From: Woeseiaceae bacterium
GTDB taxonomy: Bacteria > Pseudomonadota > Gammaproteobacteria > Steroidobacterales > Woeseiaceae
Reading direction: 5' to 3'
Assembly (NCBI GenBank): GCA_030066075.1
Contig: JASJCH010000024.1
Location: 1 to 52,658 of the forward strand
Length of the DNA stretch: 52,658 nucleotides
Shown: piece after piece, positions 45,470-52,658 of the stretch
Position numbering within the stretch: the first letter of the stretch is position 1
How the letters are laid out: each line of letters starts with the position of its first letter
Notes under the pieces: generated by a model
Told to the model about the DNA's origin: nothing
The model's database searches: none
The model's input: the letters and a program-made list of their open reading frames with translations, nothing else
Translations under genes and position numbers: made by a program

Positions 45470-46294
45470 CTACAGGTCCAGGAGGCGCTTATACAGGGCA
45501 TTGCGCCGCTCACCGGTAACGCTTGCGACAATTTTCGCGACCTCTTTGTCCGGCAGTTTGCCGGCCAGTTCGGCAAGCAGGCGATCGGCATCGATGGAAG
45601 ATGCGGCCGCGTTGGTATTGCCGGATACGACGATGACGAACTCGCCCTTCAGCGGAATCTCATCGTTGGCAAGCCGGTCGCGCAGTTCGGCCAGCGTGCC
45701 GGCACTACCCTGCTCATGCAGTTTGGTCAGCTCACGCCCGATAAACGCGGCGCGCTCACCCCCGAGGGCGTCGATCATGCTCGCGAGGCAATCGTCGACG
45801 CGGTGCACGGATTCATAGAACACCAGCGTGCGCGGCTCGCCGGCGAGATTCGCAAGCGCTTCGCCACGCGCCTTGGCCTTCGCCGGCAGGAAGCCCTCGA
45901 AACAGAACCGGTCCGTCGGCAACCCGGCTATGGAGAGCGCAGCCGTCAGTGCGCTGGCGCCGGGAATGGGCGACACGGTGACGCCGGCATCGCGCGCCGC
46001 CTGCACGAGTCGGTAGCCTGGATCACTGATTAATGGAGTGCCTGCGTCGCTGACGAGCGCAACTGATTTGCCGTCTGCAAGTTCGTCGACCAGCACCTGC
46101 GCACGGTCGGCTTCATTGTGATCGTGCAATGCCAATAGCCGTGTTTTCACCCCGAAATGCGATAGCAATCGCCCGGTACGGCGGGTATCCTCGGCGGCAA
46201 TGAGATCAACGTCTGCGAGCGTCTGGCGTGCTCGCGGCGACAGGTCCTCGAGGTTGCCGATGGGTGTCGCCACTATATAGAGTGTGCCGCTCAT
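45470..46294 (-). CDS. rsmI: 16S rRNA 2'-O-ribose C1402 methyltransferase RsmI
   Basis: Adds the 2'-O-methyl group to C1402 of 16S rRNA, the same nucleotide modified by RsmH encoded 1.2 kb away. The 274-residue tetrapyrrole-methylase fold protein begins MSGTLYIVATPIGNLEDLSPRA and has AAEDTRRTGRLL, SDAGTPLISDPGYRL and PIPGASALTAAL. It diverges from lpoA across a gap of only 23 bases. Confidence 0.97.
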   Translation of the reverse strand: MSGTLYIVATPIGNLEDLSPRARQTLADVDLIAAEDTRRTGRLLSHFGVKTRLLALHDHNEADRAQVLVDELADGKSVALVSDAGTPLISDPGYRLVQAARDAGVTVSPIPGASALTAALSIAGLPTDRFCFEGFLPAKAKARGEALANLAGEPRTLVFYESVHRVDDCLASMIDALGGERAAFIGRELTKLHEQGSAGTLAELRDRLANDEIPLKGEFVIVVSGNTNAAASSIDADRLLAELAGKLPDKEVAKIVASVTGERRNALYKRLLDL

Positions 46295-46317
46295 CGCTGC
46301 CGGGATTCGCTTTGGCT

Positions 46318-48291
46318 ATGACTGATCATTCGAAACATCGTGCACGGGAAAGAAGCACATTGGCAAGCACGCTGGTGCTGCTGGTGGTGTCACTCTTCCT
46401 CGGCGCCTGCGCGACGCCGGGTGGCTACGCGGGCGTCCCGGGCGAGAGCCGTGCCGAACGGCTCGCAGACGCCGGCGATCATGCCGATGCCGCCCGCGTT
46501 TACATTGGCCTTGCCGCGGAGGCCAGCCTGCAGGAACGCGACCGGTTGACCCTGCTGGCGGTTGAACAGTGGCTGGATGCCGGCGACATCAACCGGGCCC
46601 GAAGCGCATTCCGCGGCGTACCGCGACCGGCCACGACGGAATCTCGCAATCTCTGGGATACCAATTCGGCTGCGCTGTCGCTGTATGCCGGAGAAGCCGA
46701 CCGGGCGCTCGAGATTCTCGAGGCGATGAGCCGCCAGCCATTGTCGGAGCGGCGTCGCCTGCGCGTCGAGGCACTGCGGGCCGATGCCTGGATCCAGAAA
46801 GGAGACCCGACGCGCGCGGTCGAGCTCATGACGCAGCGCGAGATGTGGTTGAGCGATCGCCGCAGCATCGAGCGTAATCGCCAGCGACTGTGGCAGGGAC
46901 TTCTCGTCAGCGATCCGCAAGAACTCCGCGCCGCGGCGGAACAGGCGCTGGATCCCGAGGTGCGAGCCTGGCTCCAGATTAGTTCGCTGGCGGCATCGAC
47001 AGGCCAGCAGGGCATCGGCTGGATCAACGGCGCCGTGCGCTGGCGCGACGCCAACCCAACGCACCCGGCAATGACAATCATCGACCAGCTGCAGCTGCCC
47101 GACGAGCTGACGCTCGACTATCCGCGCCAGATCGCGCTGCTGCTACCGCTAACCGGTCGCTGGGCCTCTGCCGGGCAAGCCATTCAAAAAGGATTCCTGG
47201 GCGCCTATTTCTCGGCGGCCAGCAGCCTCGACGACCAGCAGGTCGTGCGCATTTACGATGTCGAAAGCGAAGGCGGTCCCAGCGCCGCCTATGAGAACGC
47301 CGTGGCGGACGGCGCCGAATTCGTCATCGGCCCGTTGTTGCCGAAGAGCGTTATCGACCTGGCCAACGACATCCTCGTGCCGGTGCCAATTCTGACGCTG
47401 AATTACCTGCCCGAGGATTCGCTAGCTCCACCTGGCCTGTACCAGTTTGCGCTTGCTCCCGAGGACGAGGCCCGCTCGGCGGCCGAACGCGCGATTGGCG
47501 ATGGGTACACGCGCGCCGTCGCTCTCGTTCCGAGCAACGACTGGGGCAAGCGCGTGCTCGAGAGTTTCGCGAGCGAGTTCGAGGCCCTGGGCGGCACGCT
47601 GCTCGACTACCGTCTCTACACCACGGGCGTGCAGGACTTCTCGAATACGATCGAGGACCTGATGGCGCTCTCGGGCAGCGTACGCCGCTACCAGCGACTG
47701 CGCGCGAACATCGGCGGACCGCTGCAGTTCGACCCGCGCCGCCGGCAGGACAGCGAGTTTATTTTTCTCGGCGCCGACGCGCCGGCTGGACGCCTGCTGA
47801 AGTCCCAGCTCAAGTTCCACTACTCGGGTGACCTGCCCGTGTACTCCACGTCGTCGATCAACGCGCTCGACGGCCGCTCGAACTCCGACCTCAACGGCAT
47901 CATGTTCGCCGATACGCCCTGGATCGTCGCGCCGCAGCCGTGGATCGACACCCTGCCGGGACTCTATAACGAGTACTGGCCCGGCGAGCGGCGCCTGGGC
48001 CGCCTGCACGCGATGGGCTATGACGCCTATCAGCTGATTGCAGCGCTCTATACCGCCCAGACCGGGGTCATGCAGGAAATCGACGGCGCTACCGGCAAGC
48101 TCTATCTCGACAGCGATGGGCGCGTACGCCGCAAACTGGCCTGGGCTCAATTCCAACGCGGCGAAGCCGTTGCCCTGCCCGACCTCGAACCTGCGGGTGG
48201 GCCCATCCGCGACATCAGCGACCAGGCCGAGGTGCTGGTACCCGACGTGGCGGACGATGAGGCGTGGCCAGAACCGACACGCGAGTTGTAG
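46318..48291 (+). CDS. lpoA: Penicillin-binding protein activator LpoA
   Basis: Outer membrane lipoprotein that spans the periplasm to activate PBP1A. The 657 residues (E. coli 678) have a signal peptide with lipobox LGAC, an N-terminal helical TPR-like domain (about 40-270) and a C-terminal periplasmic-binding-protein fold beginning YPRQIALLLPLTGRWASAG. ATG 46318 is chosen because it gives a normal signal peptide; the frame upstream overlaps rsmI. The end overlaps yraN by 28 bases, the usual gammaproteobacterial pair. Confidence 0.94.
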   Translation: MTDHSKHRARERSTLASTLVLLVVSLFLGACATPGGYAGVPGESRAERLADAGDHADAARVYIGLAAEASLQERDRLTLLAVEQWLDAGDINRARSAFRGVPRPATTESRNLWDTNSAALSLYAGEADRALEILEAMSRQPLSERRRLRVEALRADAWIQKGDPTRAVELMTQREMWLSDRRSIERNRQRLWQGLLVSDPQELRAAAEQALDPEVRAWLQISSLAASTGQQGIGWINGAVRWRDANPTHPAMTIIDQLQLPDELTLDYPRQIALLLPLTGRWASAGQAIQKGFLGAYFSAASSLDDQQVVRIYDVESEGGPSAAYENAVADGAEFVIGPLLPKSVIDLANDILVPVPILTLNYLPEDSLAPPGLYQFALAPEDEARSAAERAIGDGYTRAVALVPSNDWGKRVLESFASEFEALGGTLLDYRLYTTGVQDFSNTIEDLMALSGSVRRYQRLRANIGGPLQFDPRRRQDSEFIFLGADAPAGRLLKSQLKFHYSGDLPVYSTSSINALDGRSNSDLNGIMFADTPWIVAPQPWIDTLPGLYNEYWPGERRLGRLHAMGYDAYQLIAALYTAQTGVMQEIDGATGKLYLDSDGRVRRKLAWAQFQRGEAVALPDLEPAGGPIRDISDQAEVLVPDVADDEAWPEPTREL

Positions 48292-48650
48292 GCAGCGGCG
48301 CCGAAAGAACGGCCGAGCAGTTTCTCACCCGCAGGGGCCTTCAGCCCCTCACGCGAAATTTTCGTTGCAGGCTTGGCGAGATCGACCTGGTTGCGCTGGA
48401 CGATGATGAGCTCGTTTTCGTTGAAGTCCGATATCGCGGACCGGGTTCTTTTTCTCGCGCCGGACTCACGGTCGATGTGCACAAGCAACGCAAACTCGTA
48501 CGCACGGCCGCACTCTACCTCAATCGGTATCCGCGTTTCGCCATGAGCGTGATGCGCTTCGACGTCGTCGCCATCGATGTCGACGAACACGGTGCGGAGA
48601 CGATCAAATGGATTCGCGATGCGTTCCGGCCAGCCGATTCCAGTCTTTAG
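48264..48650 (+). CDS. yraN: YraN family protein (UPF0102, endonuclease-like fold)
   Basis: Small conserved protein of unclear role with a Holliday-junction-resolvase-like nuclease fold. The 128 residues show the family pattern GAERTAEQFLTRRGL, RCRLGEIDLVALDDDELVF and VEVRYR, including the Glu-Asp and Glu-x-Arg residues of a PD-(D/E)xK-like site, and HKQRKLVRTAALYL. It starts at GTG 48264 inside the end of lpoA. Confidence 0.93.
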   Translation: MARTDTRVVGSGAERTAEQFLTRRGLQPLTRNFRCRLGEIDLVALDDDELVFVEVRYRGPGSFSRAGLTVDVHKQRKLVRTAALYLNRYPRFAMSVMRFDVVAIDVDEHGAETIKWIRDAFRPADSSL

Positions 48651-48780
48651 GAACCTGCCCCGACGGCAAATCCGCCAAACCGGTCGAAAACAAACAACGT
48701 CCGTTCCCACAATTCCAACCTGGCCCTCCGGCAGTTTGCGGCAATGCCCGGGCGCTGAGATCGAGATTTCGTTGGCCAGA

Positions 48781-48810
48781 CTGACATTTGCACGGATAAT
48801 GCGTTATAAC
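48781..48810 (+). promoter_or_regulatory. Sigma-70 type promoter of the downstream lipoprotein gene
   Basis: CTGACA (48781-48786), 18 bases, TATAAC (48805-48810), the best promoter match in the 222-base gap after yraN. Transcription would begin near 48817, leaving a leader of about 56 bases. The rest of the gap (48651-48780) holds nothing I can identify. Confidence 0.58.
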
Positions 48811-48872
48811 TGGAGCTAAGCTTCGGTAACAACAGAAATCAACAACGATAAGAGATACCGTCGGAGCCAGAA

Positions 48873-49973
48873 TTGACTGCAAGCTCTTCTTGCGCACTGC
48901 AACAGCGGCAGAGATCACTTTTTCCATGGGTCTTGGTGCTGGCTGCTTACCTGGGCGGCTGCACCAATATCGGTCCAACAACTATCCCCCGGGATCGCTT
49001 TGACTACAACTCGGCGATTTCGGATTCCTGGAAAGAGCAAACCCTGCTAAACGTCGTTCGGCTCCGGTACTCGGACATGCCGTTATTTGTTGAAGTAGCC
49101 TCGGTCGTCAGTGGCTACAGCCTCGAGAGTTCCGTTTCGCTTGGGCTGGCTGAACAGGATGTAGCCGGCAGCGTCAACAACCTCGGCGCAGCATCCGGCA
49201 CCGGAACGTACACCGACCGGCCGACGATTACTTATGCCCCCATCACCGGCAGCGACTTCACCGCCAGTTTTATGAGTCCGATACCGCCGGACGTCATCCT
49301 CTTTCTGGTGCAGACGGGTTGGCCGGCCGACACCATTCTGAATCTCACGCTGGATTCAATTAATGGTCTGAAGAGCCGCAAGTTCTCAGTATACGAAGGG
49401 CGAGCCGGGGATCCCGGCTTCTACGAGTTGGTCAATATCATCCGCGAGATTCAGCGTGCCGGCGCCGTGGGACTGCAAGTCAGGGAAGACGATGACGATA
49501 ATCGAGAGACGCTTCTGATAATCCACAGGTCGGCGATCGACCCCGCTCGGGAAGAGATCACTGCCAGGCTACGTGACCTGTTGGGTCTCTCGCTTGACGA
49601 CGTCGAGATATCTGTCGAGTACGGCTATTTTCCGACGCAACAGGGTGAGCTCGCCATGATCACCCGCTCGATGCTCGATGTGCTTTTTCAGCTGGCGTTC
49701 GACGTCAGTGTGCCCCGGCAACATGTCGATGAAGGCCGCACGCTCCTGAGCCTCCACGTAAACGATCGGCACGAGTCGCCCATGAGCATCCACTATTCCG
49801 AGAGCGCTCCGGCCGACGCATTTGTCTCTGTCAAATACGGCGACTACTGGTACTACATCGATGATCGCGACTTCGACTCCAAGCGAATATTCACGGTCGT
49901 GATGCTGTTGATGTCGTTGATGGAGAGCGGCGACAAGACGGGTTTACCGCTCGTGACCATCCCAGCCAGCTAG
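48873..49973 (+). CDS. Conserved lipoprotein of unknown function
   Basis: A 366-residue lipoprotein: signal peptide with lipobox LGGC (Cys30), no further membrane helix. TTG 48873 is used as start because GGAG (48863-48866) lies six bases before it and the signal peptide begins there. The block LLNVVRLRYSDMPLFVEVASVVSGY after the signal (residues about 58-82, split here as RLRYSDMP and VEVASVV) resembles a recurring family of proteobacterial lipoproteins whose function I do not know. The C-terminal half is rich in Asp and Glu and ends with an aliphatic helix (FTVVMLLMSLME). It stands alone between yraN and convergent sspB. Confidence 0.82.
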   Translation: MTASSSCALQQRQRSLFPWVLVLAAYLGGCTNIGPTTIPRDRFDYNSAISDSWKEQTLLNVVRLRYSDMPLFVEVASVVSGYSLESSVSLGLAEQDVAGSVNNLGAASGTGTYTDRPTITYAPITGSDFTASFMSPIPPDVILFLVQTGWPADTILNLTLDSINGLKSRKFSVYEGRAGDPGFYELVNIIREIQRAGAVGLQVREDDDDNRETLLIIHRSAIDPAREEITARLRDLLGLSLDDVEISVEYGYFPTQQGELAMITRSMLDVLFQLAFDVSVPRQHVDEGRTLLSLHVNDRHESPMSIHYSESAPADAFVSVKYGDYWYYIDDRDFDSKRIFTVVMLLMSLMESGDKTGLPLVTIPAS

Positions 49974-49989
49974 TTACACGGCGCGTCGG

Positions 49990-50012
49990 TCGCGGCCATG
50001 GGCCGCTCCTGC
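49990..50012. repeat. REP palindrome, single copy
   Basis: TC, then GCGGCC-ATG-GGCCGC (49992-50006), then TCCTGC (50007-50012). Third locus of the family seen at 11884-11904 and 25993-26015. It lies in the 50-base gap between the convergent lipoprotein gene and sspB, a common place for REP elements. Confidence 0.8.
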
Positions 50013-50023
50013 GGGCGCGGGTA

Positions 50024-50437
50024 TTACTTGACGACCTTGAGGTGCGGGCGCGAGCGCGTCTGCTCGACTTCCGGCTCGCTGACTCCCTCGTCGGCGGGCT
50101 CGTTGTCGTGCGAGAAGATCATGCCTTGCCCGGTCTCACGGGCATAAATGCCGAGCACCGAACTCATCGGCACCCAGACGTCGAAAGGCACGCCCGAGAA
50201 ACGGGCGCGAAAGCTCACGCCATTGTTGTTGAGCTTGAGATTGTGGGCCGCGGTCTCGCTGATGTTCAGGATGATCTTGCCATCCTTGACGTGCTCGGTC
50301 GGCACATTGACGCCGTCGACCGACGCGTCGACGACGATGTGAGGAGTATGGCCGTTGTCACCCATCCACTCGTGCATCGCGCGGATCAGGTACGGTCGCT
50401 TGGAACGGCTTGGGTTGTTCAACTCTGCAGAGTCCAA
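50024..50437 (-). CDS. sspB: ClpXP protease specificity-enhancing factor SspB
   Basis: Adaptor that delivers ssrA-tagged and other substrates to ClpXP. The 137 residues have the folded substrate-binding domain (SKRPYLIRAMHEWMGDNGH, HIVVDASVDGVNVP, NGVSFRARFSGVP), an acidic flexible tail and the C-terminal ClpX-binding motif RPHLKVVK. It lies 66 bases downstream of sspA in the usual sspA-sspB order. Confidence 0.96.
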   Translation of the reverse strand: MDSAELNNPSRSKRPYLIRAMHEWMGDNGHTPHIVVDASVDGVNVPTEHVKDGKIILNISETAAHNLKLNNNGVSFRARFSGVPFDVWVPMSSVLGIYARETGQGMIFSHDNEPADEGVSEPEVEQTRSRPHLKVVK

Positions 50438-50503
50438 TCTTATTTTGGCCCCAAGCTTATCACTGTTTGCAGCCCGGGGTTTTTATGTGACATAACGTCG
50501 CCG

Positions 50504-51133
50504 TTATAGTCGCATTTCCTGCTCGAGTTCGGTCAGGCTGTTCTGGAACGACTGGCGCGCAAACACGCGCTGCATGTACGCCTCGATCGGCTCCGCCGCG
50601 CTGCCGAGCTCAATGCCGTACATCGGCAGGCGCCATAATACCGGGGCAATTGTCGCATCGACGAGCGAGAACTCGTCGCTCAGGAAATACGGCTTCGCGG
50701 CAAACAGCTCGGTGCTCTGCAGGATGCTTTCACGCAGCAGCTTGCGGGACTTGGTCCCGAGCTTGTAGTCGTTGCCCGTTTCCGCCTCCTCGGCGAGCGA
50801 ATACCAGTCGGTCTCGATACGGAACAGCGCCAGTCGGAACTGCGCCCGCATTACCGGGTCGACCGGCATCAGCGGCGGGTGCGGGAAGCGCTCGTCGAGG
50901 TACTCGATAATCACGCGAGAGTCGTAGAGCGTAAGGTCACGATCAACGAGCGTGGGCACCGTGTGATACGGGTTCAGATCCATCAGGTCTTCGGGCAGGT
51001 CGTTGCCGATGACCGTGGCGATCTCGATGTTGATGTTTTTCTCGGCCAGGACCAGCCGCGTACGGTGGCTATGGATGTCAGTCGGACGAGAGAACAGCGT
51101 CATGACCGAGCGTCGGTTGGCGATAACGGCCAT
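50504..51133 (-). CDS. sspA: Stringent starvation protein A (GST fold)
   Basis: RNA polymerase-associated protein with a glutathione-transferase fold that helps stress and stationary-phase gene expression. The 209 residues begin MAVIANRRSVMTLFSRPTD and include LNPYHTVPTLVDRDLTLYDSRVIIEYLDERFPHPPL-type GST N-domain sequence (positions about 53-88) and a helical C-domain. Its ATG overlaps the petC stop by one base (TAATG), so it is likely in the pet operon. Confidence 0.95.
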   Translation of the reverse strand: MAVIANRRSVMTLFSRPTDIHSHRTRLVLAEKNINIEIATVIGNDLPEDLMDLNPYHTVPTLVDRDLTLYDSRVIIEYLDERFPHPPLMPVDPVMRAQFRLALFRIETDWYSLAEEAETGNDYKLGTKSRKLLRESILQSTELFAAKPYFLSDEFSLVDATIAPVLWRLPMYGIELGSAAEPIEAYMQRVFARQSFQNSLTELEQEMRL

Positions 51134-51885
51134 TACTTGACGTCCTTCCAGATTTCTTTCTTGAGCATGATTGCGACGATCAGGAACACGAGGAGGTAGA
51201 TCATCACCCAGACGCCGAGCACCTGCCGCTCGCCGCGAACCGGCTCGGCGATGTACACGAGGAAGTTCACCGTGTCGCGCACGAAATCATCATAAGCCTC
51301 GCTGTCCATTGAACCGGCGGTGAGCGGCTCGAATCGCTCGAACGTCCTGGTAGTGACGCCATCCTCGGTGGTCTCGGTAAACACACCCTCCTGGAAGCCC
51401 TGCAACTCCCACAGCACGTGCGGCATGCTGGTGCCGGCGAGTACCGTGTTATCCACACCGGTCGGGCTCGTTGGATCGACGTAGAAACCCTTGAGGAAAT
51501 TATAGATGTAATCGCTGCCTTTCGACCGGGCGATCAGCGACATGTCCGGCGGCGCGTTGCCGTACCAGCGCGCACCGTCTGCATCTGTCATAGAGGCCTG
51601 GATCGTCTCGAAGGTCTTGTCGGCATTGAACATCAGGTTGTCGATAAGCTGATCCTCCGACAACTCGAGGTGCTTGCCGATCGTGTTATAGCGCACGTAC
51701 TGCGCCCCATGGCATCCCGAGCAGTAATTCATGAAGTTGCGCGCCCCGCGCTGCAGCGATGCGATATTGCCCGGGTCGATATTGGCCGGTTCGAGTTCAA
51801 CGCTGCTGCCTGCAGCGAAGCCCTCGGCTGCAACAAACAGCACAGCAACAGCGGTTGCAGTTCGCAGCATCGTTGATTTAAGCAT
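51133..51885 (-). CDS. petC: Ubiquinol-cytochrome c reductase, cytochrome c1 subunit
   Basis: Heme c subunit of the bc1 complex. The 250 residues have a cleavable signal peptide, heme motif CSGCH (Cys55, Cys58, His59), axial Met154 in GTSMPHVLW and a single C-terminal membrane anchor (VLGVWVMIYLLVFLIVAIM). The start overlaps the end of petB by 8 bases. Confidence 0.96.
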   Translation of the reverse strand: MLKSTMLRTATAVAVLFVAAEGFAAGSSVELEPANIDPGNIASLQRGARNFMNYCSGCHGAQYVRYNTIGKHLELSEDQLIDNLMFNADKTFETIQASMTDADGARWYGNAPPDMSLIARSKGSDYIYNFLKGFYVDPTSPTGVDNTVLAGTSMPHVLWELQGFQEGVFTETTEDGVTTRTFERFEPLTAGSMDSEAYDDFVRDTVNFLVYIAEPVRGERQVLGVWVMIYLLVFLIVAIMLKKEIWKDVK

Positions 51886-52658
51886 GATAGGTCACCCTGT
51901 CCGGCACGGGTTTCGTCTTATCGGCCCTCGTGTAGAACGGCATCAGAACGAAGAACGCGAAGTAAAGAACGGTGAAGATCCGCGCCAGGATGACGTACAG
52001 CCCCTCAGCCGGTTGCAGGCCGAGCCACAGCAATGCGAGGAAGGTCACGACGAAGATCGACAGCGCCGTCTTGTACATCCAGCCGCGGTACCGAATGGAG
52101 CGAACGCGCGACTTGTCGAGCCACGGCAGGAACATCGGCAAGAGGACCGATACGGCGAACAGCACGAACCCCCAGAACTTGTCGGGAACGGCGCGCAGGA
52201 TCGAGTAGTACGGCGTGAAATACCACACCGGCGCAATGTGCTCCGGCGTCGCACTAACGTTTGCAGGCTCGAAGTTGGCGTGCTCGAGGAAGTACCCGCC
52301 CATTTCCGGCGCGAAGAACACGACCGAGAAAAAGATCATCAGGAAGATGATGATATACACGAGGTCCTTCGACGTGTGATACGGGTGAAACGCAACGCCG
52401 TCGAGCGGCACGCCATCCGGCCCTTTGTTCTGCTTGATGTCGATGCCGTCGGGGTTGTTGGAGCCCACGTGGTGGAGCGCGACGATGTGCACGAAAACCA
52501 GGCCAACCAGCAACAGCGGCAGCAGAATGACATGCAGCGCAAAGAACCGATTGAGCGTGATGTCCGATATCGAATAGTCGCCGCGAATAATCTCGACCAG
52601 CGACTCACCCACACCGGGGATGGCCCCAAATAGCGAGATGATGACCTGTGCGCCCCAG
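51878..52658 (-). CDS. petB: Ubiquinol-cytochrome c reductase, cytochrome b subunit (N-terminal part beyond window)
   Basis: Membrane heme b subunit of the bc1 complex. The visible part is the C-terminal 260 codons. It opens in WGAQVIISLFGAIPGVGE (Qo-site helix region), then helix D with the heme His pair in RFFALHV and FVHIVALHHVG. The Qo motif reads PVWY (EHIAPVWYFTPYYSILR) where mitochondria and alphaproteobacteria have PEWY. The D-helix His spacing is 15 residues, one more than in mitochondrial cytochrome b; I believe both traits are usual in beta- and gammaproteobacteria. The frame stays open to the window edge. Confidence 0.96.
   Translation of the reverse strand, partial: WGAQVIISLFGAIPGVGESLVEIIRGDYSISDITLNRFFALHVILLPLLLVGLVFVHIVALHHVGSNNPDGIDIKQNKGPDGVPLDGVAFHPYHTSKDLVYIIIFLMIFFSVVFFAPEMGGYFLEHANFEPANVSATPEHIAPVWYFTPYYSILRAVPDKFWGFVLFAVSVLLPMFLPWLDKSRVRSIRYRGWMYKTALSIFVVTFLALLWLGLQPAEGLYVILARIFTVLYFAFFVLMPFYTRADKTKPVPDRVTYHA

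Overview
The window is a GC-rich stretch of chromosomal backbone from a gammaproteobacterium. Evidence for this is the complete division and cell wall (dcw) cluster in gammaproteobacterial order with murB and ddl inside it, the bamD/rluD-pgeF-clpB arrangement, a pilSR-pilA-pilBCD-coaE-zapD type IV pilus locus, and a petBC-sspA-sspB run. A marine or soil lineage near Chromatiales, Woeseiales or Steroidobacterales is plausible, but this is inference. There are no phage genes, insertion sequences, tRNA genes or CRISPR arrays. Coding density is very high, and most long reading frames opposite the real genes are antisense shadows.

Layout. 1-8.7 kb: clpB (cut by the left edge, with a heat-shock type promoter), pgeF and rluD on the minus strand, divergent bamD, then minus-strand sucC-sucD-nadE. 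8.8-18.8 kb: plus-strand pilus locus with the two-component pair pilS-pilR, two tandem pilins, the assembly ATPase pilB, platform pilC, prepilin peptidase pilD, then coaE and zapD. The first pilin has a textbook sigma-54 promoter with upstream TGTCA/TGACA repeats. The second pilin and pilB each have a perfect TGTGA-N6-TCACA site of CRP/Vfr type. 18.8-26.9 kb: minus-strand mutT, secA and an M23 peptidase whose leader carries a clear cyclic di-GMP-I (GEMM-I) riboswitch; a short plus-strand run of dciA and two unrecognised genes; then alaX and lpxC.

27.1-44.8 kb: the dcw cluster on the minus strand, from mraZ through rsmH, ftsL, ftsI, murE, murF, mraY, murD, ftsW, murG, murC, murB, ddl, ftsQ and ftsA to ftsZ. 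Ten of its junctions are 4-base start/stop overlaps, so the cluster looks translationally coupled. It starts from one recognisable promoter followed by three TGGGN repeats at 10-base spacing, the known MraZ operator pattern. 45.1-52.7 kb: rnpB, rsmI, divergent lpoA-yraN, an unrecognised lipoprotein, then sspB, sspA, petC and petB (cut by the right edge) on the minus strand.

How it fits together. Most genes build or remodel the envelope: outer membrane assembly (bamD, lpxC), protein export (secA), peptidoglycan synthesis, editing and activation (mur genes, pgeF, lpoA, M23 peptidase), division (fts genes, zapD) and surface pili. The least expected items are non-coding: the c-di-GMP riboswitch before the M23 peptidase, paired CRP-type sites in the pilus locus, a dispersed REP/REPIN palindrome family (three loci), and a second 13-bp palindrome next to rnpB.
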